A stretch of 64,000 nucleotides of DNA from Neisseria sicca (GTDB lineage Bacteria; Pseudomonadota; Gammaproteobacteria; Burkholderiales; Neisseriaceae), in the NCBI RefSeq assembly GCF_003044565.1, contig NZ_POXG01000003.1, positions 62,001 through 126,000 on the forward strand, read 5' to 3'. Under the pieces are notes generated by a model. It had not been told where the DNA came from and made no database searches. It saw only the letters and a list, made by a program, of their open reading frames with translations. Numbering within the stretch: position 1 is the stretch's first letter; every line of letters begins with the position of its first letter. The translations under genes were made by a program, and so were the position numbers. Positions 1 to 9,334 of the stretch are shown in pieces.

Positions 1-333
1 GACAATGCCGTCGTGGTCGGTGTAGGCAATATTTATGCGAACGAAAGCCTATTTAAATCAGGCATATCGCCGACCCGTCCTGCGGACAAGGTTAAGAAAA
101 AAGAATGCGTTGTGTTGGTAGAGACGGTCAAGGCAGTGTTGCAGCGCGCGATTGAAACCGGCGGCAGCACGTTGCGCGACTTCGTCAACAGCGACGGCAA
201 AAGCGGCTATTTTCAGCAGGAATATACGGTGTACGGCAGGCACAACGAACCCTGCGTCCGTTGCGGCGGTTTGGTGCAGAAGGAAGTTTTGGGGCAGCGC
301 GGGACGTTTTATTGTCCGAACTGCCAAAAATAA
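1..333 (+). CDS. mutM: Formamidopyrimidine-DNA glycosylase, 3' part
   Basis: Partial gene, open at the left edge of the window; 110 codons of a protein usually about 270 residues long. The enzyme excises oxidised purines such as 8-oxoguanine and cleaves the abasic site. The visible part begins inside the helix-two-turn-helix segment ([13 protein letters not shown], whose Asn contacts DNA) and ends with the zinc finger, seen as CVRCGG and YCPNCQK, the expected Cys-X2-Cys ... Cys-X2-Cys pattern at the extreme C-terminus. The N-terminal catalytic Pro-Glu lies outside the window. An inverted uptake-sequence terminator follows 13 bases after the stop. The downstream nlaA-like gene is a neighbour known in other Neisseria. 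Identification is secure. Confidence 0.95.
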   Translation, partial: DNAVVVGVGNIYANESLFKSGISPTRPADKVKKKECVVLVETVKAVLQRAIETGGSTLRDFVNSDGKSGYFQQEYTVYGRHNEPCVRCGGLVQKEVLGQRGTFYCPNCQK

Positions 334-345
334 TGTATGAACCTG

Positions 346-384
346 TTTTCAGACGACCTCTTTGTCATCTGGGTCGTCTGAAAA
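346..384. terminator. Inverted uptake-sequence pair after mutM
   Basis: TTTTCAGACGACC and GGTCGTCTGAAAA face each other across a 13-base loop and are followed by an AT-rich stretch. Inverted uptake-sequence pairs serve as intrinsic terminators in Neisseria. Confidence 0.75.
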
Positions 385-431
385 TTTTATTGATATGATT
401 TGATACACATAAGACGAAAAGAAAAACAGTT

Positions 432-1202
432 ATGCACTCACGAAAAGCACCGTTTTTTACCCGTTTAGGCAGGTTGTTCCGCCTGACGGGATGGCTGTTC
501 CGAACCGGAAGGCATTTGCGCCGTATCGATGCCGGCAATCCTGCCGAACGCGATCATGCGGTCATCACTTTAGGCAAAGGCGCGCTGGAAGCCTTGGATA
601 TCGAATTGGAAATCGGCATGCCGCCTGCTGATAATGTGAAGGGTGTTTTGGTGGCGGCAAACCATGTGTCTTGGCTGGATATTTTCGCCATGAGTGCGGT
701 GTATCCGAGCAGCTTTATCGCTAAGCAGGAAATCAAAGACTGGCCGGTCTTGGGCAAAATGGGGCAAAACGCAGGCACGGTGTTTATCAATCGAAATTCC
801 CGACGCGATGTCGAGCCGATTAACCAAGCCATTTGCGCCGCGTTGAAAGCCGGGCAGAATGTCAGCTTTTTCCCCGAAGCGCGGACTTCTTTGGGCTTGG
901 ATATTTTGCCGTTCAAAGCCGCGCTCTTCCAATCCGCCATTGATGCCGACGCGCCTGTTCAGGCGGTTACGCTGCGCTATTATGATGATGCCGGTAAAAG
1001 GACGACTGTGCCGTCTTATGCACAAGTTGATTTGGTGCGCTCACTTTGGCGCATCGTTTCCATGAAAAAACTGCGCATCCGTATTGATTTTGCCGCCCCG
1101 ATTCGCCCCGGCAAAGACGAAGACCGCTTTATGTTGAAAGACAAAGTAGAAAGCAGCATCCGTGAAGTCGTATTGCCCGATGCACACGATTCCGAAAAAT
1201 AA
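432..1202 (+). CDS. nlaA: Lysophosphatidic acid acyltransferase-like protein
   Basis: 256-residue member of the PlsC/LPLAT family, which transfers an acyl chain to lysophosphatidic acid at the inner membrane during phospholipid synthesis. The catalytic HX4D motif is NHVSWLD (about residues 77-83), and the substrate-binding motif FFPEART lies near residue 147. A basic, hydrophobic N-terminus (about residues 10-28) could associate with the membrane. Position directly after mutM matches the fpg-nlaA arrangement of pathogenic Neisseria, which is why the symbol nlaA is offered; substrate specificity is inferred. A single uptake sequence follows the stop near 1228. Confidence 0.82.
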   Translation: MHSRKAPFFTRLGRLFRLTGWLFRTGRHLRRIDAGNPAERDHAVITLGKGALEALDIELEIGMPPADNVKGVLVAANHVSWLDIFAMSAVYPSSFIAKQEIKDWPVLGKMGQNAGTVFINRNSRRDVEPINQAICAALKAGQNVSFFPEARTSLGLDILPFKAALFQSAIDADAPVQAVTLRYYDDAGKRTTVPSYAQVDLVRSLWRIVSMKKLRIRIDFAAPIRPGKDEDRFMLKDKVESSIREVVLPDAHDSEK

Positions 1203-1390
1203 TTCCAGGCCAGGGGCTTGTTTTCTTTCAGACGACCTCTATTTAAATGAAACATTCGCAGGTTGGGTTTCATAGTTTCAGGTAATTAATATTATTTGAA
1301 CTATAAATTATACAAATCAAACTCCCTGCGCTAGAATGCACACATTCACTCGTATCATTCCCTAAACCTAAAATTTCAAGGAGATCCAAA

Positions 1391-2128
1391 ATGGCTTTGC
1401 AAGATCGTACCGGTCAAAAAGTACCTTCCGTCGTATTCCGTACCCGCGTGGGCGACACTTGGAAAGATGTTTCCACCGATGATTTGTTCAAAGGCAAAAA
1501 AGTAGTCGTATTCTCTCTGCCCGGCGCATTTACTCCGACTTGTTCTTCTTCCCACCTGCCACGCTACAACGAATTGTTCGGCGCGTTCAAAGAAAACGGC
1601 GTTGACGCAATCTACTGCGTATCTGTAAACGATACTTTCGTGATGAACGCTTGGGCTGCTGAAGAAGAAGCTGACAACATCTACATGATTCCTGATGGCA
1701 ACGGCGAATTCACCGAAGGCATGGGCATGCTGGTCGGCAAAGAAGACTTGGGCTTCGGCAAACGCTCTTGGCGTTACTCCATGCTGGTTAACGACGGCGT
1801 GGTTGAAAAAATGTTCATCGAGCCTGAAGAGCCGGGCGATCCTTTCAAAGTGTCTGATGCTGACACTATGTTGAAATTCATCGCCCCTGACTGGAAAGCT
1901 CAAGAGTCTGTTGCCATCTTCACCAAACCCGGCTGCCAATTCTGCGCTAAAGCTAAAAAAGCTTTGCAAGACAAAGGTCTGTCTTACGAAGAAATCGTAT
2001 TGGGCAAAGATGCAACTGTTACTTCCGTTCGCGCCATTACCGGCAAGATGACTGCTCCTCAAGTCTTCATCGGCGGCAAATACATCGGCGGTAGCGAAGA
2101 TTTGGAAGCTTACTTGGCTAAAAACTAA
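1391..2128 (+). CDS. Peroxiredoxin-glutaredoxin hybrid protein
   Basis: 245 residues with two domains. Residues 1-160 form a Prx5-type peroxiredoxin with the peroxidatic cysteine C51 in [14 protein letters not shown]. Residues about 170-245 form a glutaredoxin with the redox pair C182-X2-C185 (GCQFCAK). Such hybrids reduce peroxides with glutathione and carry their own regenerating glutaredoxin; they are known from Neisseria and Haemophilus. AAGGAGA at 1378-1384 is a strong ribosome site with correct spacing. Codon use is highly biased towards favoured codons, suggesting strong expression. The following flavoprotein gene is the same neighbour as in the meningococcus. Cytoplasmic oxidative-stress defence is the likely role. 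Confidence 0.93.
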   Translation: MALQDRTGQKVPSVVFRTRVGDTWKDVSTDDLFKGKKVVVFSLPGAFTPTCSSSHLPRYNELFGAFKENGVDAIYCVSVNDTFVMNAWAAEEEADNIYMIPDGNGEFTEGMGMLVGKEDLGFGKRSWRYSMLVNDGVVEKMFIEPEEPGDPFKVSDADTMLKFIAPDWKAQESVAIFTKPGCQFCAKAKKALQDKGLSYEEIVLGKDATVTSVRAITGKMTAPQVFIGGKYIGGSEDLEAYLAKN

Positions 2129-2142
2129 TTGCTTGATGCTTA

Positions 2143-2220
2143 AGACGGTTTGAAAAAGCCGTCTGAACAGAAAAATAGAGTTATTCAGACGATACGCTAC
2201 ACGGTCGTTCTGAATAGCTC
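2143..2220. terminator. Two consecutive hairpins after the peroxiredoxin gene
   Basis: The 252-base gap before the next gene holds two hairpins. The first (2143-2164) pairs AGACGGTTT with AAGCCGTCT. The second (2178-2220) pairs GAGTTATTCAGACGA with TCGTTCTGAATAGCTC. Both contain diverged uptake-sequence cores. Neither has a long T tract, so termination is plausible rather than certain. The remaining AT-rich stretch (2221-2330) probably carries the promoter of the next gene. Confidence 0.5.
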
Positions 2221-2380
2221 TATATTTACAAGTAGAATTTGAGATTATTGTTTTAAATCAATATTTTAAAAATAACTATCGATTTTTTATTTTTGATAGT
2301 TTATTAAATAGGTCGTCTGAAAACCTGATACGCTTCACGCTGATACCGCTTCGGACGCTCAACAAAAAAGGACAAAGATT

Positions 2381-3787
2381 ATGAAAAAAATTCAAGCAGA
2401 TGTCGTCGTAATCGGCGGCGGTACTGCCGGCATGGGCGCGTTTCGCAATGCCCGTTTACATTCGGATAATGTTTACCTGATTGAAAACAACGTGTTCGGC
2501 ACGACCTGCGCGCGCGTGGGCTGTATGCCTTCCAAACTCTTGATTGCTGCCGCAGAGGCGCGCCATCACGCATTACATACCGACCCGTTCGGCGTGCATT
2601 TGGATAAAGACAGCATCGTCGTCAACGGCGAAGAGGTCATGCAGCGCGTCAAATCCGAGCGTGACCGTTTTGTCGGTTTTGTCGTTGCCGATGTGGAAGA
2701 GTGGCCTGCCGACAAGCGCATTATGGGTTCGGCTAAATTTATCGACGAGAATACCGTCCAAATCGACGACCATACCCAAATCACGGCAAAAAGCTTTGTG
2801 ATTGCTACCGGCTCGCGTCCCGTTATCCTGCCGCAGTGGCAGTCTTTGGGCGACCGTTTGATCATCAACGACGACGTTTTCTCATGGGATACGCTGCCTA
2901 AGAGCGTCGCCGTGTTCGGACCGGGTGTTATCGGTTTGGAACTGGGTCAAGCATTGCACCGTTTGGGTGTAAAAGTCGAAATTTTCGGCTTGGGCGGCAT
3001 CATCGGCGGCATTTCCGACCCCGTCGTTTCAGACGAGGCGAAAGCCGTGTTCGGCGAAGAATTGAAACTGCATCTGGATGCTAAAACCGAGGTCAAACTC
3101 GACGCAGACGGCAATGTAGAAGTTCATTGGGAGCAAGACGGCGAAAAAGGCGTATTTGTTGCCGAATATATGCTGGCAGCCGTAGGCCGCCGTCCGAACG
3201 TTGACAATATCGGTTTGGAAAACATCAATATCGAAAAAGACGCGCGCGGCGTACCTGTTGCCGATCCGCTGACCATGCAGACCAGCATTCCGCATATCTT
3301 CATCGCGGGCGACGCGTCCAATCAACTGCCTTTGCTGCACGAAGCCGCCGACCAAGGCAAGATTGCCGGCGACAACGCGGGCCGCTATCCGAATATCGGC
3401 GGCGGTTTGCGCCGCAGTACCATCGGCGTGGTGTTCACCAATCCGCAAATCGGTTTTATCGGTTTGAAATACGCGCAGGTTGCCGCGCAATACCAACCCG
3501 ACGAATTTGTCATCGGCGAAGTATCGTTCAAAAACCAAGGCCGCAGCCGCGTGATGCTGGTAAACAAAGGCCATATGCGCCTGTATGCCGAAAAAGCCAC
3601 CGGCCGCTTCATCGGCGCGGAAATCTTAGGCCCTGCCGCCGAACATTTGGCACACCTGTTGGCATGGGCGCATCAAATGAAGATGACCGTTCCGCAAATG
3701 CTGGATATGCCGTTTTACCATCCCGTTATTGAGGAAGGTTTGCGCACTGCGTTGCGCGATGCCGATGCGAAGCTGAAACAGGCTTGA
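2381..3787 (+). CDS. Dihydrolipoyl dehydrogenase-like flavoprotein disulfide reductase
   Basis: 468 residues of the class I pyridine nucleotide-disulfide reductase family. The N-terminal FAD site is VVVIGGGTAGMG (residues 8-19). The redox-active cysteines are C43 and C48 in GTTCARVGCMPSK, the standard six-residue spacing. An NAD(P)-binding GPGVIGLELG lies near residue 185, the second FAD motif is FIAGDA, and the C-terminal dimerisation domain contains HPVIEE with the catalytic His-Glu. There is no N-terminal lipoyl domain, and no E1/E2 genes are nearby, so this is probably not the pyruvate-dehydrogenase E3. Its place after the peroxiredoxin suggests a redox-defence role, but the disulfide substrate is unknown. 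Confidence 0.85.
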   Translation: MKKIQADVVVIGGGTAGMGAFRNARLHSDNVYLIENNVFGTTCARVGCMPSKLLIAAAEARHHALHTDPFGVHLDKDSIVVNGEEVMQRVKSERDRFVGFVVADVEEWPADKRIMGSAKFIDENTVQIDDHTQITAKSFVIATGSRPVILPQWQSLGDRLIINDDVFSWDTLPKSVAVFGPGVIGLELGQALHRLGVKVEIFGLGGIIGGISDPVVSDEAKAVFGEELKLHLDAKTEVKLDADGNVEVHWEQDGEKGVFVAEYMLAAVGRRPNVDNIGLENINIEKDARGVPVADPLTMQTSIPHIFIAGDASNQLPLLHEAADQGKIAGDNAGRYPNIGGGLRRSTIGVVFTNPQIGFIGLKYAQVAAQYQPDEFVIGEVSFKNQGRSRVMLVNKGHMRLYAEKATGRFIGAEILGPAAEHLAHLLAWAHQMKMTVPQMLDMPFYHPVIEEGLRTALRDADAKLKQA

Positions 3788-3816
3788 TGGGTTGACTTAA
3801 TCAATCTGCCGAAATG

Positions 3817-3866
3817 AAAGGTCGTCTGAAAACCTGATGATTTAAGGTTTTCAGACGACCTTTTTT
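3817..3866. terminator. Inverted uptake-sequence terminator
   Basis: Arms of 19 bases (AAAGGTCGTCTGAAAACCT and its exact complement) enclose a 9-base loop and are followed by TTTTTT. This is a textbook intrinsic terminator for the flavoprotein gene. Confidence 0.88.
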
Positions 3867-3883
3867 GTCTTTCCGTTGCGGAA

Positions 3884-3990
3884 TATAGTGGATTAGATTT
3901 AAATCAGGACAAGGCGACGAAGCCGCAGACAGTACAAATAGTACGGCAAGGCGAGGCAACGCCGTACTGGTTTAAATTTAATCCACTATA
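3884..3990. repeat. Correia repeat enclosed element, 107-bp form
   Basis: Non-autonomous Neisseria miniature element. It opens with TATAGTGGATTAGATTTAAA and closes with TTTAAATTTAATCCACTATA, the inverted termini typical of Correia elements, flanked by the TA target dinucleotide. The interior carries the usual GACGAAGCCGCAGACAGTAC core. It lacks the roughly 50-bp segment with the IHF site that the long form has. A second 107-bp copy lies at 12,252 in opposite orientation, and a 70-bp derivative lies at 17,204. Outward-reading promoters have been described for some Correia termini; none is evident here. Confidence 0.92.
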
Positions 3991-4457
3991 AAATCAGTTG
4001 CTGGGTAATGTGTAGTCGGGGATACTTGTATTCGACGACTATTTAATGCTTCTGCTTCCTTTAGGTGTTGTGGCAGATGGAGATGCCAGATTCAAGAATC
4101 TGACCTACGGCAGGTTTGTCTGCCGGAACGAGAGGTCGTCTGAAAACTTGGATTTGAAGGCAAGTATTCTTTAAATTTTGATTATTCATCAAAACCTGTT
4201 CAGGTGGTTGATATAAGCTGGGTTCTGTATGTTGCGGGACTCGGCTTTTTTCATTTCAAACGGTATTGTTTGCGGTAATCAGTAAAGATTAAAAGGGAAG
4301 GGGATGGTTGGTTTCGATTTTAACTAACTCTCTCTGCGCTATGCGTTTCTTAAAAATCCATTGCATTTTCACTCAATCCATTAACATTTAACCTTGTTGG
4401 AAACGCGGTTTGTTTGTTAGTATTAAGCCATTGCCGTTACGTCTGCATCACGGCGGC
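3991..4457. other. Intergenic stretch upstream of pta
   Basis: About 470 bases without a credible gene. It holds one isolated uptake sequence (GAGGTCGTCTGAAAAC near 4131) and AT-rich sequence near 4320-4430 that probably contains the pta promoter. No other structure was recognised. Confidence 0.5.
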
Positions 4458-4489
4458 GACGGACAACCTCCAAGACGGACAACCTCCAA
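4458..4489. repeat. Perfect 16-bp tandem duplication in the pta leader
   Basis: GACGGACAACCTCCAA occurs twice head to tail (4458-4473 and 4474-4489), ending 18 bases before the pta start codon and just upstream of the ribosome site AGAAAGGA. Being exact, it is either recent or constrained. It could vary in copy number or alter leader RNA structure. Confidence 0.9.
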
Positions 4490-4507
4490 ATAGAAAGGAC
4501 ACATATC

Positions 4508-6010
4508 ATGGCTAAATTATTGGTCGCTCCGGTATCCGCCGGTTTGGACGTAGCAGCAGCAAGCAAAGCCTTTGCCCAAGCTTTGGGCGCGCAAGTTTTC
4601 CAACCGCTCGACGCATCCGCCGAAACTCTGTTGGCACAAGGCAAAAGCGACGACTGGTTTGACGCTGTGGTCGGCAAAGCCGTCGCACTCAATACCGACA
4701 ATCTTGTTATCGAAGGTATCGCCCCCGAAGCGGACAAACTCTTCCTGTCCGGCAAAAACGTCGAGCTGGCATTGTCTTTGGATGCAGGCGTAGTCTTGGC
4801 ATTGCAATCTGATAGTGCTGACGCAGCCGAAGTGGCACACCGAATCAACCTTGCCAAACAGCTTTATACCAACGCACCGGGTCTTTTGGAAGGCTTCATT
4901 ATTGAAGGCGCGGCAGCATCCGTAGGCGAAGAAGTCGCCCGCCTGACCGGACTGACATTCTACGGCTCAAGCAGCGCGCTCAAAGACGTATCTGCGTTGG
5001 CAAAACGCGAAGCCTCCCGCCTTTCTCCCGCCCAATTCCGTTACAACCTGATTGATTTTGCCCGCAAAGCCGATATGCGCATCGTCCTGCCTGAAGGTGC
5101 AGAACCGCGTACCGTCGCCGCAGCCGCCATCTGCCACGAAAAAGGCATTGCCCGCTGCGTCTTGCTTGCCAAACGCGAAGAAGTTGAAGCCGTTGCCAAA
5201 GAACGCGGCATCAACCTGCCTGACTCTTTGGAAATCGTCGATCCCGCTACATTGATCGAACAATACGTCGAGCCGATGTGCGAATTGCGCAAATCCAAAG
5301 GTCTGACCCCTGAAGATGCCCGCAAACAACTGCAAGACACCGTTGTCCTCGGCACCATGATGATGGCGCAAAACGACGTGGACGGCTTGGTATCCGGCGC
5401 CGTTCATACTACCGCCAACACCATCCGCCCCGCTTTGCAACTGATTAAAACCGCACCGGGCGCCAGCCTCGTGTCCAGCGTATTCTTCATGCTGCTGCCC
5501 AACCAAGTCCTCGTCTTCGGCGACTGCGCGGTCAACCCGAATCCGACGCCCGAACAGCTTGCCGATATCGCCATCCAATCCGCCGATACCGCCAAAGCCT
5601 TCGGCATCCCGCCTAAAGTTGCCATGATTTCCTACTCCACCATCAATTCAGGCAGCGGCCCTGATGTCGATGCCGTGATTGAAGCCACCAAACTGGCAAA
5701 AGAAAAACGCCCGGACTTGGAAATCGACGGCCCGCTGCAATACGATGCGGCTACCGTGCCTGAAATCGGCAAAACCAAAGCCCCTGAAAGCACCGTCGCC
5801 GGTCAGGCAACCGTCCTGATCTTCCCAAGCCTCAATACCGGCAACTGTACTTACAAAGCCGTACAACGCAGCGCCAACGTCCTGAGCGTCGGTCCGTTGT
5901 TGCAAGGTTTGCGCAAACCGGTCAACGACCTCTCCCGCGGCGCATTGGTAGAAGACATCGTCTTCACCATCGCCCTGACAGCGGTTCAGGCAAAACAAAT
6001 GGCCGGCTGA
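4508..6010 (+). CDS. pta: Phosphate acetyltransferase
   Basis: 500 residues. It converts acetyl-CoA and phosphate to acetyl phosphate and CoA in the Pta-AckA route of overflow metabolism and acetate use. The catalytic PTA/PTB domain occupies about residues 165-500 and contains [14 protein letters not shown] at its start, then [32 protein letters not shown] and [16 protein letters not shown]. The N-terminal 160 residues are a shortened version of the regulatory region; the enterobacterial enzyme is about 700 residues long and has an additional DRTGG domain absent here. AGAAAGGA provides the ribosome site. The gene is followed by an uptake-sequence terminator. ackA is not adjacent. Confidence 0.95.
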   Translation: MAKLLVAPVSAGLDVAAASKAFAQALGAQVFQPLDASAETLLAQGKSDDWFDAVVGKAVALNTDNLVIEGIAPEADKLFLSGKNVELALSLDAGVVLALQSDSADAAEVAHRINLAKQLYTNAPGLLEGFIIEGAAASVGEEVARLTGLTFYGSSSALKDVSALAKREASRLSPAQFRYNLIDFARKADMRIVLPEGAEPRTVAAAAICHEKGIARCVLLAKREEVEAVAKERGINLPDSLEIVDPATLIEQYVEPMCELRKSKGLTPEDARKQLQDTVVLGTMMMAQNDVDGLVSGAVHTTANTIRPALQLIKTAPGASLVSSVFFMLLPNQVLVFGDCAVNPNPTPEQLADIAIQSADTAKAFGIPPKVAMISYSTINSGSGPDVDAVIEATKLAKEKRPDLEIDGPLQYDAATVPEIGKTKAPESTVAGQATVLIFPSLNTGNCTYKAVQRSANVLSVGPLLQGLRKPVNDLSRGALVEDIVFTIALTAVQAKQMAG

Positions 6011-6033
6011 TTGCTTGAATTTTTAAAGTAAAC

Positions 6034-6078
6034 AAAGGTCGTCTGAAAATCCTAAAATAAGGTTCTCAGACGACCTTT
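6034..6078. terminator. Inverted uptake-sequence terminator of pta
   Basis: AAAGGTCGTCTGAAAA and GGTTCTCAGACGACCTTTT form a hairpin with one mismatch in the right arm (CTCAGA for TTCAGA), followed by T residues. Confidence 0.8.
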
Positions 6079-6426
6079 TAAATTACCGCGTGCAAAGTCG
6101 ATTTTTTTGACGATGACAGGATAACGAAACTGCAAATACCGACATAAGCAGAACAAAAATTTCATTAACAAACGACCAATTTCATCGGACTGGAAATCTT
6201 GCAAACAAAAGGTCGTCTGAAACCGCGTTTGGTTTTCAGACGACCTTTAACTCTATTTCCCCGAATTGAAAAATCCTTTGTTTGTAGGGCATGGAGACGG
6301 AAGGGGTGTATTTTGTTCAAAAGGAAAATTTCAAAACCATCATTGCTTTGATGGGGCAAATATATTTGATGTGTAGAAGTTAGAAAACGCGGCAAGTGTA
6401 TGTGTTTCGCAGCTCAGCGTTGACCG
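6079..6426. other. Intergenic stretch with a second uptake-sequence pair
   Basis: About 350 bases without a credible gene between convergent pta and the aryl-polyene-like operon. It contains another inverted pair at 6207-6248 (AAAAGGTCGTCTGAAACC with GGTTTTCAGACGACCTTT). Three terminator-like hairpins thus lie between 6034 and 6466. Confidence 0.55.
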
Positions 6427-6466
6427 AGGTCGTCTGAAAACTCGATAGGGGTTCAGACGACCTTTT
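6427..6466 (-). terminator. Uptake-sequence hairpin overlapping the end of the operon
   Basis: AGGTCGTCTGAAAAC pairs with GTTCAGACGACCTTTT. The right arm contains the stop codon of the acyltransferase gene on the minus strand, so the hairpin lies partly inside the last codons of that operon. Confidence 0.75.
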
Positions 6467-7391
6467 CTTCTTCCTCATTCCAAAAATCATAGAAATTAAA
6501 CCATTGCAGCGGATTTTGCGCGCATTCTTGCGCCAGGATATCGGCGAAGCCCTGCATGGCGGCGGTAACGGCGGCTTCGCGGTTGCCGCGTTTCCAGTCG
6601 GAAGTGTCGGTGAAGCGGCGCAGTTTCAAATGGTAGCGGCCGTTTTGTTTAATGCAAAACAGCGTGTTCACCCGCGTTTTCAAGAGCGCCGCCAAGAGCC
6701 ATACGCCTTGCGGCATGGGGGCGGTATGGCCTAGAAAGTTGATGTCGGCGGTTTTCTCGCCGCGCACGGGGACGCGGTCGGCGGCAATGGCTATCCATTC
6801 GCCGTCTTCGATGCGGCGGTTCAGCTCCATCATCAGGGTGGGATCCAAATCCGTGACCTGAATCAGGCGGATATGTTCCGCGCCTGCTTTTTGCAAGGCT
6901 TCGTTGAACGCCTGTGCGTGTTTGCTGTGTACCAACACATTGAGCCTGAAGCCTTTATGGTGCGACACCAGCGCGCGGCAGACTTCGGTGTTGCCCAAGT
7001 GCGAGCAGGCGAAAATCTGCCCGCGTACCGAATCGCTGATTTGCGCATAAACGCCGTCCGGGTCTTCGAGTACTAAATCTTCATAACGGATTTTGCGCTG
7101 CCACACGGCAAAACGGTCGCATATTGCCTCGCCGAACGCGATAAATTGTTTGAATACGCTGTGTTTCGGCAAAACGGTATCGGGATAGGTCGTCTGAAGA
7201 CGGGTCTGATACCGCAGGATATGGCGGCGCGGTTTGGGCGCGGTGGCGTAGAAATAGAGTACCACAAACCAGATGCACGGCCTCATCAGGAAGGCGGGCA
7301 GATAGCGCACCATCAACGTGGTTAGGGCGAGAAACAGGCGGCTGCCGCGTTCGGGCTGCGACGCCCAATGGTTTTGCGTGTTGTCGGTCAT
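6453..7391 (-). CDS. LpxL/HtrB-type lipid acyltransferase of the aryl-polyene-like cluster
   Basis: 312 residues of the lysophospholipid/lipid A late acyltransferase family. A hydrophobic stretch near residues 20-50 (LFLALTTLMVRYLPAFLM and following) suggests an inner-membrane anchor. The catalytic HX4E motif is SHLGNTE. Its position as the last gene of an operon with ACPs, a GT2 and an AMP-ligase suggests it attaches the finished polyene acyl chain to a lipid or glycan acceptor, as proposed for related clusters; this is inference. It overlaps the upstream GT2 by ATGA. Its last residues KVV and stop are encoded by an uptake sequence. Confidence 0.82.
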   Translation of the reverse strand: MTDNTQNHWASQPERGSRLFLALTTLMVRYLPAFLMRPCIWFVVLYFYATAPKPRRHILRYQTRLQTTYPDTVLPKHSVFKQFIAFGEAICDRFAVWQRKIRYEDLVLEDPDGVYAQISDSVRGQIFACSHLGNTEVCRALVSHHKGFRLNVLVHSKHAQAFNEALQKAGAEHIRLIQVTDLDPTLMMELNRRIEDGEWIAIAADRVPVRGEKTADINFLGHTAPMPQGVWLLAALLKTRVNTLFCIKQNGRYHLKLRRFTDTSDWKRGNREAAVTAAMQGFADILAQECAQNPLQWFNFYDFWNEEEEKVV

Positions 7392-8122
7392 GGTTTCAGA
7401 CGACCTTTCCCGAATAGAGCGTCCACACGCCGCCGCAACATTCCTAAAAACAGCCGCGTGTGCATTTTGCTGATGCGTACGTTGTCGGCGAAGGTGTTGA
7501 AGTGGGACACGCCATCGGCGGCGTATTGCACGGGCGTTTTAATCCAAACCGGCTTGACGCCGCGCCAGTACAGGCGGATGAGGATTTCCGTGTCGAAATC
7601 CATGCGGTCGCCCACGGTTTCTTCGCGGACGACCGAAAGCGCGGGGGCGAGCGGGTAGAGGCGGAAGCCGCACATGCCGTCTTTGATGTCGCAAGACCAA
7701 GTGTGCAGCATGTTCCAGAAGTCGGTAATTTTGCGCCCGTACAGCCGCGCTTTGGGCGCGTCGTCTCCGTATTGCGGCCAGCCGCAGACGACGGCTTCGG
7801 GATTTTGTTCCGCCGCCGCCAAGAGTTTGGGCGTGTCGTCCAGATGGTGCTGCCCGTCGGCATCGACCTGTAAAACATGGCTGTAACCGTGTTCTTCGGC
7901 GTATTTCAAACCGGTTTTGACCGCCGCGCCTTTGCCGCCGTTGATGGGGCGGTAAAGGACGTGGATGCCGTCTGAAACCAATGCCTGCAATACGGGTTTG
8001 CATTCTTCTCGCGAACCGTCGTCCACGATCAATACGTCCAAACCGAAGCCGTGCATGGTCTGTGCGACGCGGGCGATGGCGGCGGGGTGGTTGTAGTGGG
8101 GGATTAACACTAGGGTTTTCAT
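7388..8122 (-). CDS. Family 2 glycosyltransferase of the aryl-polyene-like cluster
   Basis: 244 residues with a GT-A fold of the DPM1/DPG-synthase type: MKTLVLIPHYNHP at the start, the nucleotide-binding VLIVDDGSRE (residues about 31-40) and the metal-binding LQVDADGQHH (about 92-101). No transmembrane C-terminal extension is evident. It probably adds a sugar to the carrier lipid or glycerol backbone of the aryl-polyene product. The C-terminus GRLKP is encoded by an uptake sequence, and the stop overlaps the start of the acyltransferase by ATGA. It follows the methyltransferase by 13 bases. Confidence 0.85.
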   Translation of the reverse strand: MKTLVLIPHYNHPAAIARVAQTMHGFGLDVLIVDDGSREECKPVLQALVSDGIHVLYRPINGGKGAAVKTGLKYAEEHGYSHVLQVDADGQHHLDDTPKLLAAAEQNPEAVVCGWPQYGDDAPKARLYGRKITDFWNMLHTWSCDIKDGMCGFRLYPLAPALSVVREETVGDRMDFDTEILIRLYWRGVKPVWIKTPVQYAADGVSHFNTFADNVRISKMHTRLFLGMLRRRVDALFGKGRLKP

Positions 8123-8135
8123 GGAGATACCGTTT

Positions 8136-9224
8136 TCAGACGACCTTCTCGCAGCGCAAGATGCTGTGCCCGCGTCCGATGCCGTCTGAAATTTCCGCCA
8201 CTTTCAATCCGGCGTTTTCAACGCAGCGTATCAGGTCTTCGGAATAGAAGATTTTGCTGTTGCCGTTTGCCATGGCGGTGAAATACAGGCTGGTCATGGT
8301 CAGGCAGTAGGCGGCGGTTTCGTATTGCTGCCTGTCCCAGCAGGGTTCCATGATGTAGAGGCTGGTGTGGCTGCTCATGGAAGCGGCGGCGCGGCGCAGG
8401 ATGCCGGTGACTTGTTCTTCGCTGAAACAGTCTAAAAACTGGCTCATCCAAATCGCGTCGAAACCTGTCGGGAAGGGGACTTCGGGGTCGAGCAGATTGG
8501 CAGGGTGGGCATGGATGCGTTCCGCGCCGGTTTTGCCTTTGGTCGCTTCGCGCATCAGGGCGATTTGTTGCGGCAAATCCATGATGGTAACTTCGACTTC
8601 GGCGTTGTAGCCGACGCATTGTTCCGCCCAGCGGCCGGTGTTGCCGCCGACGTCGAGCAGCTTTTTAACCGGTTTGGCGAACACAGTTTTCAGCGCTTCG
8701 GCAAAGGAATTGTCGGAATAATAGTGGTCGAAGGCAAACCATTTTTCCTGCGCGACGCTCGGCAGCGACGACAGGCCTTCGTAAATGGTCGGCCAGCTGC
8801 CGAACACTTTCAGCCCTTCGGGTTTGCCCGTTTGCAGGGTTTTTTCCAAGTCAAACATACCTTGGTAACAGATTTCCTGCGTGAAATCCATGTTCACCCG
8901 CGCCATTTTGTCTTTCAGTAAGAACCAGCCTGCTTTGCTGATGAAATAGCGGTTGTCGCGGGTATGTACCGTGCCGATGGAGAGCGAGGCTTCCAGCAGC
9001 ACTTGCGCGGCGTAACCGCTGATTTGGGCTTTCTCGGCGATTTCGGCTTGAGTAAGGCCGTCTGAATGGTCGTTCAGCAAATCCAAAATGCCGAATTTCA
9101 CCATCAGGCGGGATACTTGGAACACAATCGGCGCAAAGGCGATTTCCTGCGCCAAACGCTGCGCTTCGCCTGCGGACTGGTGTTCTTCGGAATAACGTTG
9201 TTCTAGTGCTGGAAAAAGTTGCAT
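8136..9224 (-). CDS. SAM-dependent methyltransferase of the aryl-polyene-like cluster
   Basis: 362 residues with the build of plant-type small-molecule O-methyltransferases. The N-terminal winged-helix dimerisation domain covers about residues 25-110 (QVSRLMVKFGILDLLND and following). The Rossmann domain has SAM motif I at LLDVGGNTGRWAE (about residues 190-202), followed by VTIMDLPQQ and FDAIWMSQFLDCF. In related clusters such enzymes methylate the aryl head group, which is the expected role here though the substrate is not proven. The gene ends in EKVV-stop supplied by an uptake sequence. About 110 bases separate it from the upstream ligase gene. Confidence 0.83.
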   Translation of the reverse strand: MQLFPALEQRYSEEHQSAGEAQRLAQEIAFAPIVFQVSRLMVKFGILDLLNDHSDGLTQAEIAEKAQISGYAAQVLLEASLSIGTVHTRDNRYFISKAGWFLLKDKMARVNMDFTQEICYQGMFDLEKTLQTGKPEGLKVFGSWPTIYEGLSSLPSVAQEKWFAFDHYYSDNSFAEALKTVFAKPVKKLLDVGGNTGRWAEQCVGYNAEVEVTIMDLPQQIALMREATKGKTGAERIHAHPANLLDPEVPFPTGFDAIWMSQFLDCFSEEQVTGILRRAAASMSSHTSLYIMEPCWDRQQYETAAYCLTMTSLYFTAMANGNSKIFYSEDLIRCVENAGLKVAEISDGIGRGHSILRCEKVV

Positions 9225-9334
9225 ATTTTCTATCTTTTCATTTGATTATGGGTTGTTATTAAGTTTGAGCGGGATTGTCCCCGATTTGCAGGTTTTCCTC
9301 TTCCCGCAGGAGAGGGCGGAACCTAAAAGCATTT

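Noticed and set aside
6165..6395. 76-codon minus-strand frame near pta
   Set aside because: It runs through an uptake-sequence hairpin in both arms (RLKT and RRPF stretches) and has no family or ribosome site.
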